Shown: in pieces, positions 17,698-25,834 of the stretch
Layout: every line of letters starts with the position of its first letter
Numbering within the stretch: position 1 is the first letter of the stretch
NCBI GenBank assembly: GCA_905215775.1
Contig: CAJMRM010000005.1
Coordinates: forward strand, 19,230-83,229
DNA from: an uncultured bacterium
GTDB taxonomy: Bacteria > Bacillota > Clostridia > Lachnospirales > Lachnospiraceae
DNA length: 64,000 bases
Direction: 5' to 3'
The notes under the pieces: generated by a model
Database searches by the model: none
The model's input: the letters and a program-made list of their open reading frames with translations, nothing else
What the model was told of the DNA's origin: nothing
Position numbers and translations under genes: made by a program

Positions 17698-19209
17698 ATG
17701 AATATTAAACGGGCGAAGGAAGAGATAAAAAATACCATCCGGGCATATCTGGCCAAAAACAGCTATGGAGAGTATGAGATCCCGGTCATGGGCCAGAGAC
17801 CGGTGCTTTTAATGGGGCCTCCGGGGATCGGAAAGACCCAGATCATGGAGCAGGTGGCCAGGGAGTGCGGCATCGGCCTGGTGGCATACACCATCACCCA
17901 CCACACCAGGCAGAGCGCCATCGGTCTTCCGTTTATTGCAGAGCAGACCTATGGGGAAAAGGCGGTTTCTGTGACCCAGTATACCATGAGCGAGATCGTG
18001 GCGGCCATTTATAATAAGATGGAGGAAACGGGGCTTAAAGAGGGGATCCTGTTCATCGACGAGATCAACTGTGTGTCGGAGACCCTGGCTCCGGCCATGC
18101 TGCAGTTTTTACAGTATAAGACCTTTGGAAACCATAAGATCCCCGATGGCTGGATCATCGCCGCGGCGGGGAACCCGCCGGAGTTCAATAAATCGGTCCG
18201 GGAATTCGATATCGCGACCCTGGACCGGGTAAAGCGCATCCGCGTGGAGCCGGACTTCTCCGTGTGGAAGGAATATGCGGTGAGGATGGAGGTCCATCCG
18301 GCGATCCTGTCCTACCTTACGGCCAGGCCGCAGAATTTCTGTCAGGTGGAGACCACCGTGGACGGGCCGGTGTTCGCAACGCCCAGAGGCTGGGAGGACC
18401 TGTCCAGATTTCTGACGGTTTATGAAAAGCTGGGGCTTTCCTGCGACCGGGAGGTGGTGGCCCAGTACATTCCCCACGGGCGGATCGCCAGGGATTTTGC
18501 CAGCTACCTGGAGCTTTATTATAAATACCAGGCCCAGTACCAGATCGACCAGGCTCTTTCCGGCCATAGGAGCGAGGCCCTTCTGGAGCAGGCGGCCAGA
18601 GCTCCCTTTGATGAAAAGCTTTCGGTCATCAGCCTGGTGCTGGCGAAGCTCAATGTGGAATTCCGGAAAACCGGAAAAATGGAGGACGGCCTGGAGCTGC
18701 TGTTTGAGAAGCTGAAGGAATTTAAGGGACGGCTGGCAGAGAACGGAGACGGGGCCCCTGTGCGGAGGCTTACGGCCTTCGTTGGAGAGGTCCGGGAGGA
18801 ATTTGAAGAGAAGAAACAGGCGGGGCTTCTCACAAGGGCCCAGATTCACCGGTATGAGGACGTCTGCGGGACCCTGGGCTGGTATCTTCTGGAGGCGGGA
18901 GAGACGGAAGGACAGGACGGAGAGGCATTGTTCGGGATGCTGGCCTCCAGGTTCGGAACAGAACGGGAGCGGTATGAGGAACAGTGCAGGGCCGCTCTTA
19001 AGATGGTGGAGTATGCCTTTGATTTTATGGAAGGCGCCTTCGGGGACAGCCAGGAAATGGTCATTTTCATCACAGAGCTGAACACCAGCTATGACGCGGT
19101 CCGGTTCCTGGAGGAAAATCCCTGCGAACGGTATTACCAGTACAACAGGAAGCTGCTGTTCGAGGACAGGGAGGCAGAGCTTAAAAAGAAGCTGGACCGG
19201 CTTTTATAA
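17698..19209 (+). CDS. MoxR-type AAA+ ATPase
   Basis: 503 residues. Walker A GPPGIGKT at 40-47, Walker B ILFIDEIN with D121-E122, sensor region AAAGNPPEFN, and arginine-finger region DVATLDRVKRIRVE-like (FDIATLDRVKRI). MoxR ATPases remodel or activate client proteins, commonly together with a VWA protein from the neighbouring gene, as here. Beyond about residue 330 there is a long helical extension that is not part of the core ATPase. Start ATG follows AAAGGA inside the end of the VWA gene. Role of the whole module unknown. Confidence 0.85.
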   Translation: MNIKRAKEEIKNTIRAYLAKNSYGEYEIPVMGQRPVLLMGPPGIGKTQIMEQVARECGIGLVAYTITHHTRQSAIGLPFIAEQTYGEKAVSVTQYTMSEIVAAIYNKMEETGLKEGILFIDEINCVSETLAPAMLQFLQYKTFGNHKIPDGWIIAAAGNPPEFNKSVREFDIATLDRVKRIRVEPDFSVWKEYAVRMEVHPAILSYLTARPQNFCQVETTVDGPVFATPRGWEDLSRFLTVYEKLGLSCDREVVAQYIPHGRIARDFASYLELYYKYQAQYQIDQALSGHRSEALLEQAARAPFDEKLSVISLVLAKLNVEFRKTGKMEDGLELLFEKLKEFKGRLAENGDGAPVRRLTAFVGEVREEFEEKKQAGLLTRAQIHRYEDVCGTLGWYLLEAGETEGQDGEALFGMLASRFGTERERYEEQCRAALKMVEYAFDFMEGAFGDSQEMVIFITELNTSYDAVRFLEENPCERYYQYNRKLLFEDREAELKKKLDRLL

Positions 19210-19240
19210 AAAACTGAAAATAAAGATGGAGGATACGAAT

Positions 19241-20113
19241 ATGCAGTATGAAGGAACCTTATACAGACCCCCCAGCGAGGCCAGGAGCCTCATTATCCAG
19301 GTCACCATCGGGTGCGCCCATAACCGGTGTACCTTCTGCAACATGTACCGGGAGAAGAAATTCCGGGTACGGGAAAAAGAAGAGATCATGCGGGATCTGG
19401 ACGAGTGCCGGGCGTACTACGGCCCCATGGTGCGGCGGGTATTCTTTGCCGACGGCGACGCCCTGGTGGTGAGGACGGAGCTGCTTTTAGAGCTTCTGGA
19501 CTACGTCCATAAAAATTTCCCGGCGGTGGAGCGGATCGCCGCCTACGGAACCGCCAAGGACGTATTAAAAAAATCGGAGGAGGACCTGAAGGCCCTGGCT
19601 GCGGCGGGACTGGAGCTGATCTATCTGGGAGCCGAATCCGGCGACGACCGGGTGCTGGAGCATATTAAAAAGGATGTGAAGGCGGCGGACATCATTGCCG
19701 CAGGCCAGAAATTAAAGAGGTGCGGCTTACAGACGTCGGTGACGCTGATCTCCGGCCTGGGCGGCCGGAAAGGGATCCGGGACCATGCCATAAAGTCTGC
19801 GGAGCTGATCACAGGAATGAACCCGGAATACGCCTCCTTCTTAACGCTCCGTCTTTATGAGGGAACGGAGATGAATGAGGAGGTAAAGCGCGGCGACATG
19901 GAGCTGATCACGCCCGACGAGATCGTGGAGGAAATGGAGCTGTTCTTAAAGAATGTGGATTCTCCGGGAACCGTATTCCGTACCAACCACGCCTCCAACT
20001 ATGTGGTGCTGGCGGGAAATCTCAATGAGGATATTCCGCGGATGTTAGAAGAGCTGGAGGAGGCAAAGGAAGAGCAGAGATACCGTCTGGAGGAGTGGCG
20101 GAGGCATATCTAA
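19241..20113 (+). CDS. Radical SAM protein
   Basis: 290 residues. The iron-sulfur motif is C25-AHNR-C30-TF-C33, a Cx4Cx2C spacing rather than the common Cx3Cx2C; I believe this spacing occurs in one COG1032-like subfamily with a GC-x4-CTFC signature. SAM-binding elements FFADGDALVV, LIYLGAESGDD and a TIM-barrel follow; the end is a short helical tail. GGAGG 8 nt upstream decides for the ATG at 19241 over that at 19226. It follows the AAA+ gene by 31 nt and could be part of that operon, but homologues are often free-standing. Reaction unknown. Confidence 0.8.
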   Translation: MQYEGTLYRPPSEARSLIIQVTIGCAHNRCTFCNMYREKKFRVREKEEIMRDLDECRAYYGPMVRRVFFADGDALVVRTELLLELLDYVHKNFPAVERIAAYGTAKDVLKKSEEDLKALAAAGLELIYLGAESGDDRVLEHIKKDVKAADIIAAGQKLKRCGLQTSVTLISGLGGRKGIRDHAIKSAELITGMNPEYASFLTLRLYEGTEMNEEVKRGDMELITPDEIVEEMELFLKNVDSPGTVFRTNHASNYVVLAGNLNEDIPRMLEELEEAKEEQRYRLEEWRRHI

Positions 20114-20200
20114 AAGACAGGGGAGCTGCTGGAAAATGCTATGCCCCAGATTGCGGCATTGATGATATTCTGGAATTTATATCAGACAAAAAGGGGGGAA

Positions 20201-21033
20201 TAAATGCGGAGTGGCAGAGCAGCATAGACGCTTCCAGTGTGTGCATACAATGCCGCGAGCAGGGCAATGGTATTGATCTATTGGAATGTGGGCAGACGTA
20301 TTGTGGAACAGGAGCAGAATGGCAATCATCGAGCCGAATATGGTACAGCTATGATGGACGCACTGGCGGCAGAATTGACCAAAGAATACGGCAAGAGCTA
20401 TTCAAAAAGGAATCTCCAGTATTTTCGCAAATTTTATCAATGCTTTCCAGATATTGAGATTGTGAACTCATGCGTTCACAATCTGACATGGACACATTTT
20501 CGCAGTCTTTTACGAGTGCCGGACGAGGATGCCAGAGTTTGGTATATGAGAGAAGCCGCCAATGAAAATGGAATGTGAGGATGCTTGACCGTAATATCAG
20601 CACACAGTATTATTACCGCCTTTTGCAGTCTCCGAAAAAGGAAGCCGTTATTGCTGAAATCGTTACAGAAACAGAAGATTATTTTATCGACCTTGTTTTT
20701 TATAATATCGAATTGAAATGTTATGTGCTGGTTGATCTGAAGATGGGGAAAATCACCCATCAGGATGTGGGACAAATTGATATGTATGTCCGCATGTATG
20801 ACGATCTGAAACGCACGGTTGGAGATAATCCGACCATTGGCATCCTGCTATGTTCAGAAACAGACGAAGATATTGCACACTATTCTGTACTGCATGACAA
20901 TGACAGATTGTTTATGTCAAAATATCTGACTTATTTGCCTACAAAGGAACAGTTGAAACGGGAAATTGAACGGCAGAAAGAGATCTTCTACATGCAGCAT
21001 CCGATTCAAATAGAGGAGGGAAACAGGAGTTAG
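20201..21033 (+). pseudogene. Broken DUF1016/YhcG-type PDDEXK nuclease gene
   Basis: Three reading frames together spell a DUF1016 protein: a short piece NAEWQSSI near 20205-20227, then AMVLIYWNVGRRIVEQEQNG through WTHFRSLLRVPDEDARVWYM (20237-20575), then DRNISTQYYYRLL and the nuclease core DYFIDLVFYN, VLVDLKMGKITHQDVGQ (to 21033). Lesions: no usable start, a frameshift near 20227 with a TAG, a second frameshift near 20570 where WNVRM should continue, and a join EAVIAEIVTETEDYF that lacks the stretch normally found between these segments. The region is visibly AT-richer than its neighbours, consistent with acquired DNA in decay. Intact homologues occur with restriction systems and phages. Confidence 0.8.
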
Positions 21034-21048
21034 CATTATGAACGGAAA

Positions 21049-21074
21049 GGCGGCATGACCTGAATCATGCCGCC
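21049..21074 (-). terminator. Hairpin terminator, probably for the minus-strand hydrolase gene
   Basis: Perfect 10-bp stem GGCGGCATGA / TCATGCCGCC with a 6-nt loop. On the minus strand it is followed by TTTCCGTT; on the plus strand by a C/G then A run, so it fits the gene at 21148-21765 better. Confidence 0.6.
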
Positions 21075-21147
21075 TCCCGGAAAAAGTTATCAAGTTGTCT
21101 TGCTGGACTGGTCCGAAGACAGCCCTTTTGCAGCAGCCCACGGGCCG

Positions 21148-21765
21148 TTACAGACTTAAAACGGCGGTCTGGGCCGGCGTGTCTTTTTCAAGGACCATGG
21201 AAGCAGAGGCGTAGGGAATTACATCCCGGCACAGCTTCGTATAATCCTCCAGGCGGCCGATGACGTCATAGCCGAAGGTATCGGAGCGGTAGTGCATGGG
21301 GATCACGATCCTGGGCTTTACCGCCTCCACCAGGGCTCTGGCCTGGGCCGCATCGATGGTATAATATCCGCCTACGGGGATCATAATGGCGTCCAGATCC
21401 TTTAAAAGCTCCATCTGGCCGGGCTCCAGAGTACAGCCCAGGTCACCCAGATGGGCGATCCGGAGACCGTCCGCCTCCAGGATATGGATCCGGTTTTCTC
21501 CGCGGAGGGCGCCGTTCTGATCGTCGTGGAAGGTATGGATCACCGTGACCGTAAAGGGAGAACGCTGTTCCGCAGAGGAGAGGGCCACCGCATCCGTATA
21601 GCCGTGGTCGCTGTGGCCATGGCTGCACAGCACCTGGCTGGCGGAAAGAGAAAGGGGAGGAAGTCCCGGAACGGAATCCGGGGCGTAGGGATCCAGGACA
21701 ATGGAATAGCCGTCTGCTGAGACGGAAAAACAGGAATGTCCGTGCCATGTGATGGTAATGCTCAT
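21148..21765 (-). CDS. Metallo-beta-lactamase-fold hydrolase (UPF0173-like)
   Basis: 205 residues, cytosolic. Short MBL fold: TWHGHSCFSV at the start, SHGHSDHGYTD as the HxHxDH metal motif, HLGDLGC, and MIPVGGYYTID; the C-terminal PRIVIPMHYRS supplies the last His. These small proteins are annotated as metal-dependent hydrolases without a known substrate. Its start is preceded by AAAGGAG. The gene is divergent from the sortase gene. A second, differently built MBL protein lies at 25100-25795. Confidence 0.85.
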   Translation of the reverse strand: MSITITWHGHSCFSVSADGYSIVLDPYAPDSVPGLPPLSLSASQVLCSHGHSDHGYTDAVALSSAEQRSPFTVTVIHTFHDDQNGALRGENRIHILEADGLRIAHLGDLGCTLEPGQMELLKDLDAIMIPVGGYYTIDAAQARALVEAVKPRIVIPMHYRSDTFGYDVIGRLEDYTKLCRDVIPYASASMVLEKDTPAQTAVLSL

Positions 21766-21832
21766 AAGATCGCTCCTTTCAGATTGGATAGCTTGATTTT
21801 ACCACACCATAGACGGGGAGGAAAGAAAAAAC

Positions 21833-22699
21833 ATGAAACGAAACCATAAAGGCCTGCTGCTGGCCGCCCTGCTGTTTGCTGCAATGGCCGCCGTTTCCGG
21901 GTATCAGCTTTATAAGATTTCAAAGGAGTATCAGAACGGGGACGAGGATCTGCGGAGGATGTATGCGGCCATGGAAAGCGCCGGGGATCGGGCAAAGGAG
22001 AAAGCACCGGAAATGTCCGCGGGAAACGGACAGGACGAAAGCCGGGAGGAAAGGAAGGCGGCAGAGGCCGGGGAAGACAAAGAGGCGTCTGACGTCCGGA
22101 GGGAAGAAGAGGAAGCCAGGCTTTTGCAGTACCGGGAGCTTAAAAAGGCCAACAGCGATGTGGCGGGATGGATCCGCGTGGACGGGACCGTCATCGACTA
22201 TCCGGTGATGCAGACCCCGGAGACCCCGGATTTTTATCTGAAACGGGGGTTCGATAAAAAATATTCCGCTTATGGGATGATCTATATGGACGAGGACTGC
22301 GACCTGGATGCGGGATGCCCAAACTTCGTGCTCTACGGCCATCACATGAAAAACGGCTCCATGTTCGCGGCCCTGGAACAATATACGTCAGAGGAGTTTT
22401 ACAGGGAGCACCCGGAGCTCTTTTTTGATACCCTGGAGGAGACCGGCAGGTATCAGGTGGCGGCGGTGTTTAAGGTGCCCGGGGCCCAGATCACCGAAGC
22501 GTTTGCCGGAACGCTCCTGGCGGCCACGGAGGAGGACTACAACGCGTTCATCGCCTATGCGAAGGAGCACAGTCTGTATGATACGGGGATCGCGCCCCGG
22601 TGGCCGGAGCAGCTTCTTACCCTGGTGACCTGTGAATACACTTATGAGGACGGGAGGCTGTTTGTGGTGGGGAGGAAGTCGGGGCATGATGGCCCGTGA
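21833..22699 (+). CDS. srtB: Class B sortase
   Basis: 288 residues: one N-terminal membrane anchor (LLLAALLFAAMAAVSGYQLY), a charged coiled linker of about 80 residues, then the sortase barrel with catalytic His in LYGHHMKNGS, Cys in LVTCEYTYEDGRL and Arg in VVGRKS. Class B sortases attach proteins such as haem-uptake factors or pilus bases to peptidoglycan through NPQTN-like or variant signals. No obvious substrate gene lies nearby. AGGGGAGG-type ribosome site precedes the ATG. The last 58 nt overlap, tail to tail, the glycosylase gene on the other strand. Confidence 0.88.
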   Translation: MKRNHKGLLLAALLFAAMAAVSGYQLYKISKEYQNGDEDLRRMYAAMESAGDRAKEKAPEMSAGNGQDESREERKAAEAGEDKEASDVRREEEEARLLQYRELKKANSDVAGWIRVDGTVIDYPVMQTPETPDFYLKRGFDKKYSAYGMIYMDEDCDLDAGCPNFVLYGHHMKNGSMFAALEQYTSEEFYREHPELFFDTLEETGRYQVAAVFKVPGAQITEAFAGTLLAATEEDYNAFIAYAKEHSLYDTGIAPRWPEQLLTLVTCEYTYEDGRLFVVGRKSGHDGP

Positions 22700-23565
22700 A
22701 GCTCCTCTCCGGCGTTTCTTTCATAATAAAAAATATACTGCTGCATGACTCCGGCAAAGCCGCGGTATCGGGAAAAATGCTTCTGTATCAGAGCCTCGCA
22801 GACCCTGGACTGGGGAAGGTCTTTGGGGAGGCGGCTTTTGGGGGCGTACCGGTTCATGAGGATCTTCCGGATCCATGTGTCCACAGGAAAGGCGTCGATG
22901 TGGTGGAGGCCGAAGAGACAGATGCAGTTGGCCACCTTTTCACCGATGCCGTAAAAGCCGGTGAGATAATCCATGGCGTCCTCATAGGACAGAGATCCAA
23001 GATGGGAAAGATCCAGCCGTCCGCTGCATGCATCCTCGCAGACCCGTTTGATATATTTGGCGCGGTAGCCCAGCTTCATGGAAATCAGATCCTCCAGAGA
23101 TGCGGCGGCAAGCTGCTCCGGTGACGGGAAGGAATAAAAATCGCCGGGAATGGGAAGACGGCTTCCGTATGTATGGCTTAAGCCCTCCACCCGGCGGCGG
23201 ATGGACGGGATGGTCTGCTGCTGGGAGATGATGAAGGTAATGATCATTTCCCACGGATCCTGGCGGAGGATGCGGATCCCCTGGCCGAAATCGGCGGCCC
23301 GCTTTAAATAGGCGTCCCGGGGATTTACGGCCTTTCGGAAGGCGTCGTAATCTGTGTCCAGATCAAAATAGCGTTCCCAGAACGAAAGCTCCTCCGGCTC
23401 ACAGAAGAAGGTCACGGTCTGGTCGTCCTGGGCGGCCTTTAGGAAGTGCTGCCCGCTGATGACGGTATATGTATGGGGGGCCTCCGCAGCCGGGAGCATA
23501 CGGAAGCACTGGCCGGAATCGGCGATCTGTTTCAGGTCAAAGCTGGTAAGGGTTTTCTGGATCAT
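22642..23565 (-). CDS. 8-oxoguanine DNA glycosylase/AP lyase, OGG-type HhH-GPD protein
   Basis: 307 residues. The N-terminal domain and the helix-hairpin-helix GPD core are both present: IISQQQTIPSIRRRVEGL, LGYRAKYIKRV (the Lys that would act as Schiff-base nucleophile), GFYGIGEKVANCICLFG hairpin and DAFPVDTWIRKIL with the catalytic Asp. Such enzymes remove 8-oxoG or alkylated bases. The start is set at 23565 (AAGGAGG 4 nt upstream, giving MIQKTLTSFDL). The 3' end runs 58 nt into the sortase gene, so the last 18 or so residues (from about CPDFLPTT) are coded opposite the sortase C-terminus. Confidence 0.85.
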   Translation of the reverse strand: MIQKTLTSFDLKQIADSGQCFRMLPAAEAPHTYTVISGQHFLKAAQDDQTVTFFCEPEELSFWERYFDLDTDYDAFRKAVNPRDAYLKRAADFGQGIRILRQDPWEMIITFIISQQQTIPSIRRRVEGLSHTYGSRLPIPGDFYSFPSPEQLAAASLEDLISMKLGYRAKYIKRVCEDACSGRLDLSHLGSLSYEDAMDYLTGFYGIGEKVANCICLFGLHHIDAFPVDTWIRKILMNRYAPKSRLPKDLPQSRVCEALIQKHFSRYRGFAGVMQQYIFYYERNAGEELHGPSCPDFLPTTNSLPSS

Positions 23566-23700
23566 GGAGCCTCCTTGTCTGCAGATCGTAAGCTGCTGCT
23601 GTTTTACAGGGACAAAATTCCTTTGCGGACCGATGTGCACCGGATGTCTGATCTTTTGTCTCCGGAATTATTTTACCACAGGGCGCCTTTGTGGTGAAGC

Positions 23701-23730
23701 TTTCTTTTTATAAAATTATAGTGTATAATT
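23701..23730 (+). promoter_or_regulatory. Promoter region of the LUD-protein gene
   Basis: TTTCTT, 17 nt, TATAAT (23724-23729), in an AT-rich block that is unlike its surroundings. AATTATA-GTG-TATAATT (23714-23730) forms a perfect inverted repeat over the -10, a possible operator. Confidence 0.5.
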
Positions 23731-23786
23731 ATAAAAACTAAAACTGAAAATCTGTCGTCAAGGGATGGGGGAAAGGAGTTATATTT

Positions 23787-24416
23787 ATGCGCGAAGATGT
23801 ATACAGAAAAATGGCAGGCCATGTGATCGAGGGATTAAAAAAGAGGAACATGGAAGGGATCTACTGTGAAAATGGAGAAGAGGCGGCCAGGGCCGCGGCA
23901 GATATGATCGGGCCGGGAGAGCTGGTGAGCTGGGGAGGCTCTGCCACCATCAGCGGACTGGGGATCCTGGATCTTCTCAGGGAAAAGGGGGCAAGGCTCC
24001 TGGAATATCCGGAAGAAGAGAGGAAGGCTCCGGGAAGTCCCGTTTTCCAGGAGGTGGCCGGAGCCGACTATTTCCTCATGGGCGCCAACGCCATCACCAT
24101 AAACGGCGAGCTGGTGAACATTGACGGAGCCAGCAACCGGGTCTCCAGTCTGCTCCACGGGCCGAAGCATGTGATCATCGTGGCCGGGGTCAATAAGATC
24201 GTAAAGAATGTGGAGGATGGGATCCACCGGATCCAGACCCAGACGTGCCCGGTGATCGCGGATAAGACAGGGAGAAAAACTCCGTGCGGGGCGGCGGGCT
24301 TCTGTACAGACTGCCAGTCCCCGGACTGTATGTGCTGCAATATCGTGGTCACCAGGCGGTCCCGGTATACGGGCCGGATCCGGGTCATCTTAGTGGGAGA
24401 GCATCTGGGAATTTAA
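23787..24416 (+). CDS. LUD-domain (LutC/YkgG-like, DUF162) protein
   Basis: 209 residues, preceded by AAAGGAG. The LUD fold is recognisable from GPGELVSWGGSATISGLG, ANAITINGELVNIDGASNRVS and VIIVAGVNKIVKNVEDG. The C-terminus is Cys-rich (CGAAGFCTDCQSPDCMCC), as in the stand-alone clostridial branch, and could hold an iron-sulfur or zinc site. LutC takes part in lactate oxidation with LutA and LutB, which are not present here, so a lactate role is only a possibility. Convergent with the thioesterase gene 17 nt downstream. Confidence 0.82.
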   Translation: MREDVYRKMAGHVIEGLKKRNMEGIYCENGEEAARAAADMIGPGELVSWGGSATISGLGILDLLREKGARLLEYPEEERKAPGSPVFQEVAGADYFLMGANAITINGELVNIDGASNRVSSLLHGPKHVIIVAGVNKIVKNVEDGIHRIQTQTCPVIADKTGRKTPCGAAGFCTDCQSPDCMCCNIVVTRRSRYTGRIRVILVGEHLGI

Positions 24417-24433
24417 GAGCTCCGGAGCCATCC

Positions 24434-24823
24434 TTATTTCTGGGCCTTTTTATCGGCCTTGGCCTGGAATTTTTCATTGGGTACGATAAAACGTTCGTGG
24501 CGGCCTCCGCCGATCCTTCCCGTTTCGTCGAAGGCGGCCACGGAGAATACCAGTCTGCGGCCGTCGATCTCCGTCAGCTCGCTTTCGCACCATACCTTCA
24601 TGCCCAGCGGCGTGGGAGCGTCATGGGTGACGTTTAAGAGGGTGCCAACGGTGCCGCAGCCCTCGTCCAGATGGGAGGCCACGCTTTTCCATGCGGTCTT
24701 TTCCATCAAAGCGATCATAGCCGGGGTAGCGAACACATCCAGGGTTCCGCTGCCCATGGTCTTTGCAGAATTTGCATCTGTTACAATAATTTCTTCTTTT
24801 CCTTTTATTCCAACTGTCAACAT
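24434..24823 (-). CDS. FlK-like hotdog thioesterase
   Basis: 129 residues, a single hotdog fold. The pattern TMGSGTLDVFATPAMIALMEKTA, then TVGTLLNVTHDAPTPLGM, matches the fluoroacetyl-CoA thioesterase-like family in which Thr, Glu and His (here E41 region and the His of NVTHDAP) form the active site. Clostridial members are generic acyl-CoA thioesterases of unknown substrate. AGGAGG precedes the ATG. No operon partner on this strand. Confidence 0.75.
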   Translation of the reverse strand: MLTVGIKGKEEIIVTDANSAKTMGSGTLDVFATPAMIALMEKTAWKSVASHLDEGCGTVGTLLNVTHDAPTPLGMKVWCESELTEIDGRRLVFSVAAFDETGRIGGGRHERFIVPNEKFQAKADKKAQK

Positions 24824-24949
24824 AATTTTTCCTCCATTGGTGTTTTATTTCCCAATGCCCATCCAGCCATGGAGCTTTTGCCCGCCGGAAGCGGATGAAA
24901 AGCGCCGGGCTGTCTGCTGCCCTCCAATTATAAAATAATTCCATAAGAA

Positions 24950-25037
24950 TTGCAAGAAGGGCCGGGGTCATGGTACAATGTCCATGAACATTGTATCACG
25001 GCGTATACCGGTTTCTGCGTATCCTGCAGAGCTCCGG
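24950..25037 (+). promoter_or_regulatory. Promoter plus conserved hairpin leader, copy A
   Basis: TTGCAA (24950-24955), 18 nt, TACAAT (24974-24979). The -10 is part of an inverted repeat TACAATGT-CCATGA-ACATTGTA (24974-24995). Then a hairpin 25008-25037: CCGG paired with CCGG, and TTTCTGCG paired with the TGCAGAGC side, with a five-base TNNNC loop. The same layout appears at 38229-38315 and, on the minus strand, at 61614-61685. It drives the MBL gene at 25100. Function unknown. Confidence 0.6.
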
Positions 25038-25099
25038 GGCGCCTGGCTTTAACGGAGAGACACGCAGAGCCCGGCGTTCTCCGCCCCAATGGAGGTTTT

Positions 25100-25795
25100 A
25101 TGAAGATCACCTATATCCACCACAGCGCATTTCTGGCAGAAACGGAGCGCGCATGCCTGCTGTTTGACTACTTTGAGGGGAGCCTTCCAAAGCTTCCGGA
25201 AGGAAAACGGCTGTACATATTTGCCAGCCACCGCCATCCCGACCATTTTTCTAAGGCGGTATTTGATATTGCGGAAAAGCATGGGGACGCGGTCCTTCTC
25301 CTTTCCTCGGATATCTGGAGAAAGCGGGTGCCGGAGGGGCTTAAAGACTCCGCTGTGTTCCTGAAGCCCGATGCAGTCTGGGAGGACGGGATCCTGAAGG
25401 CAGAAACCTTCCGCTCCACCGACGAAGGCGTGGCATTCTGGTGTACAGTGGATGGCCATACCCTTTACCATGCGGGCGATCTGAACCACTGGTACTGGGA
25501 CGGAGAGGATCCCCAATGGAATGAAAGCATGACCAGGAATTACCGGAAGGAGATCGGGAAGATGGAGGGCCGTCATGCAGACGCGGCGTTCCTGCCGCTG
25601 GATCCCAGGCTGGGGGAGTATTTTTATCTGGGGATCGACGACTTTATGAAGGCGGCGGATGCGGACTGGATCTTTCCCATGCATTTCAGGGGCGAGTTTG
25701 ATGTGGGGGCGCGGCTGAAGGCCCTGGACTGCTCCGCGGGCTACCGGGATAGGATCGTGGAAATATCCAGACAGGGCCAGGAATTTTTGGTCTGA
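25100..25795 (+). CDS. Metallo-beta-lactamase-superfamily hydrolase
   Basis: 231 residues, cytosolic. Begins MKITYIHHSAFLAET; metal motif FASHRHPDHFS (HxHxDH variant HRHPDH), then TLYHAGDLNHWYW and IFPMHFRGEFDV. This resembles the L-ascorbate-6-phosphate lactonase / UlaG-like small MBL branch, but the substrate is unknown. The ATG at 25100 follows GGAGG by 4 nt; upstream in-frame codons lie in the leader RNA. Under the copy-A promoter-hairpin leader, and followed 39 nt later by a glyoxalase-fold gene. Confidence 0.82.
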   Translation: MKITYIHHSAFLAETERACLLFDYFEGSLPKLPEGKRLYIFASHRHPDHFSKAVFDIAEKHGDAVLLLSSDIWRKRVPEGLKDSAVFLKPDAVWEDGILKAETFRSTDEGVAFWCTVDGHTLYHAGDLNHWYWDGEDPQWNESMTRNYRKEIGKMEGRHADAAFLPLDPRLGEYFYLGIDDFMKAADADWIFPMHFRGEFDVGARLKALDCSAGYRDRIVEISRQGQEFLV

Positions 25796-25834
25796 TTCAG
25801 CAGAAAAATATAAATATAAACAGGAGGGATGGAT

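Noticed and set aside
20095..20457. Open frame starting inside the end of the radical SAM gene
   Set aside because: It has no ribosome site and mixes frames of the DUF1016 remnant; treated as part of the pseudogene region.
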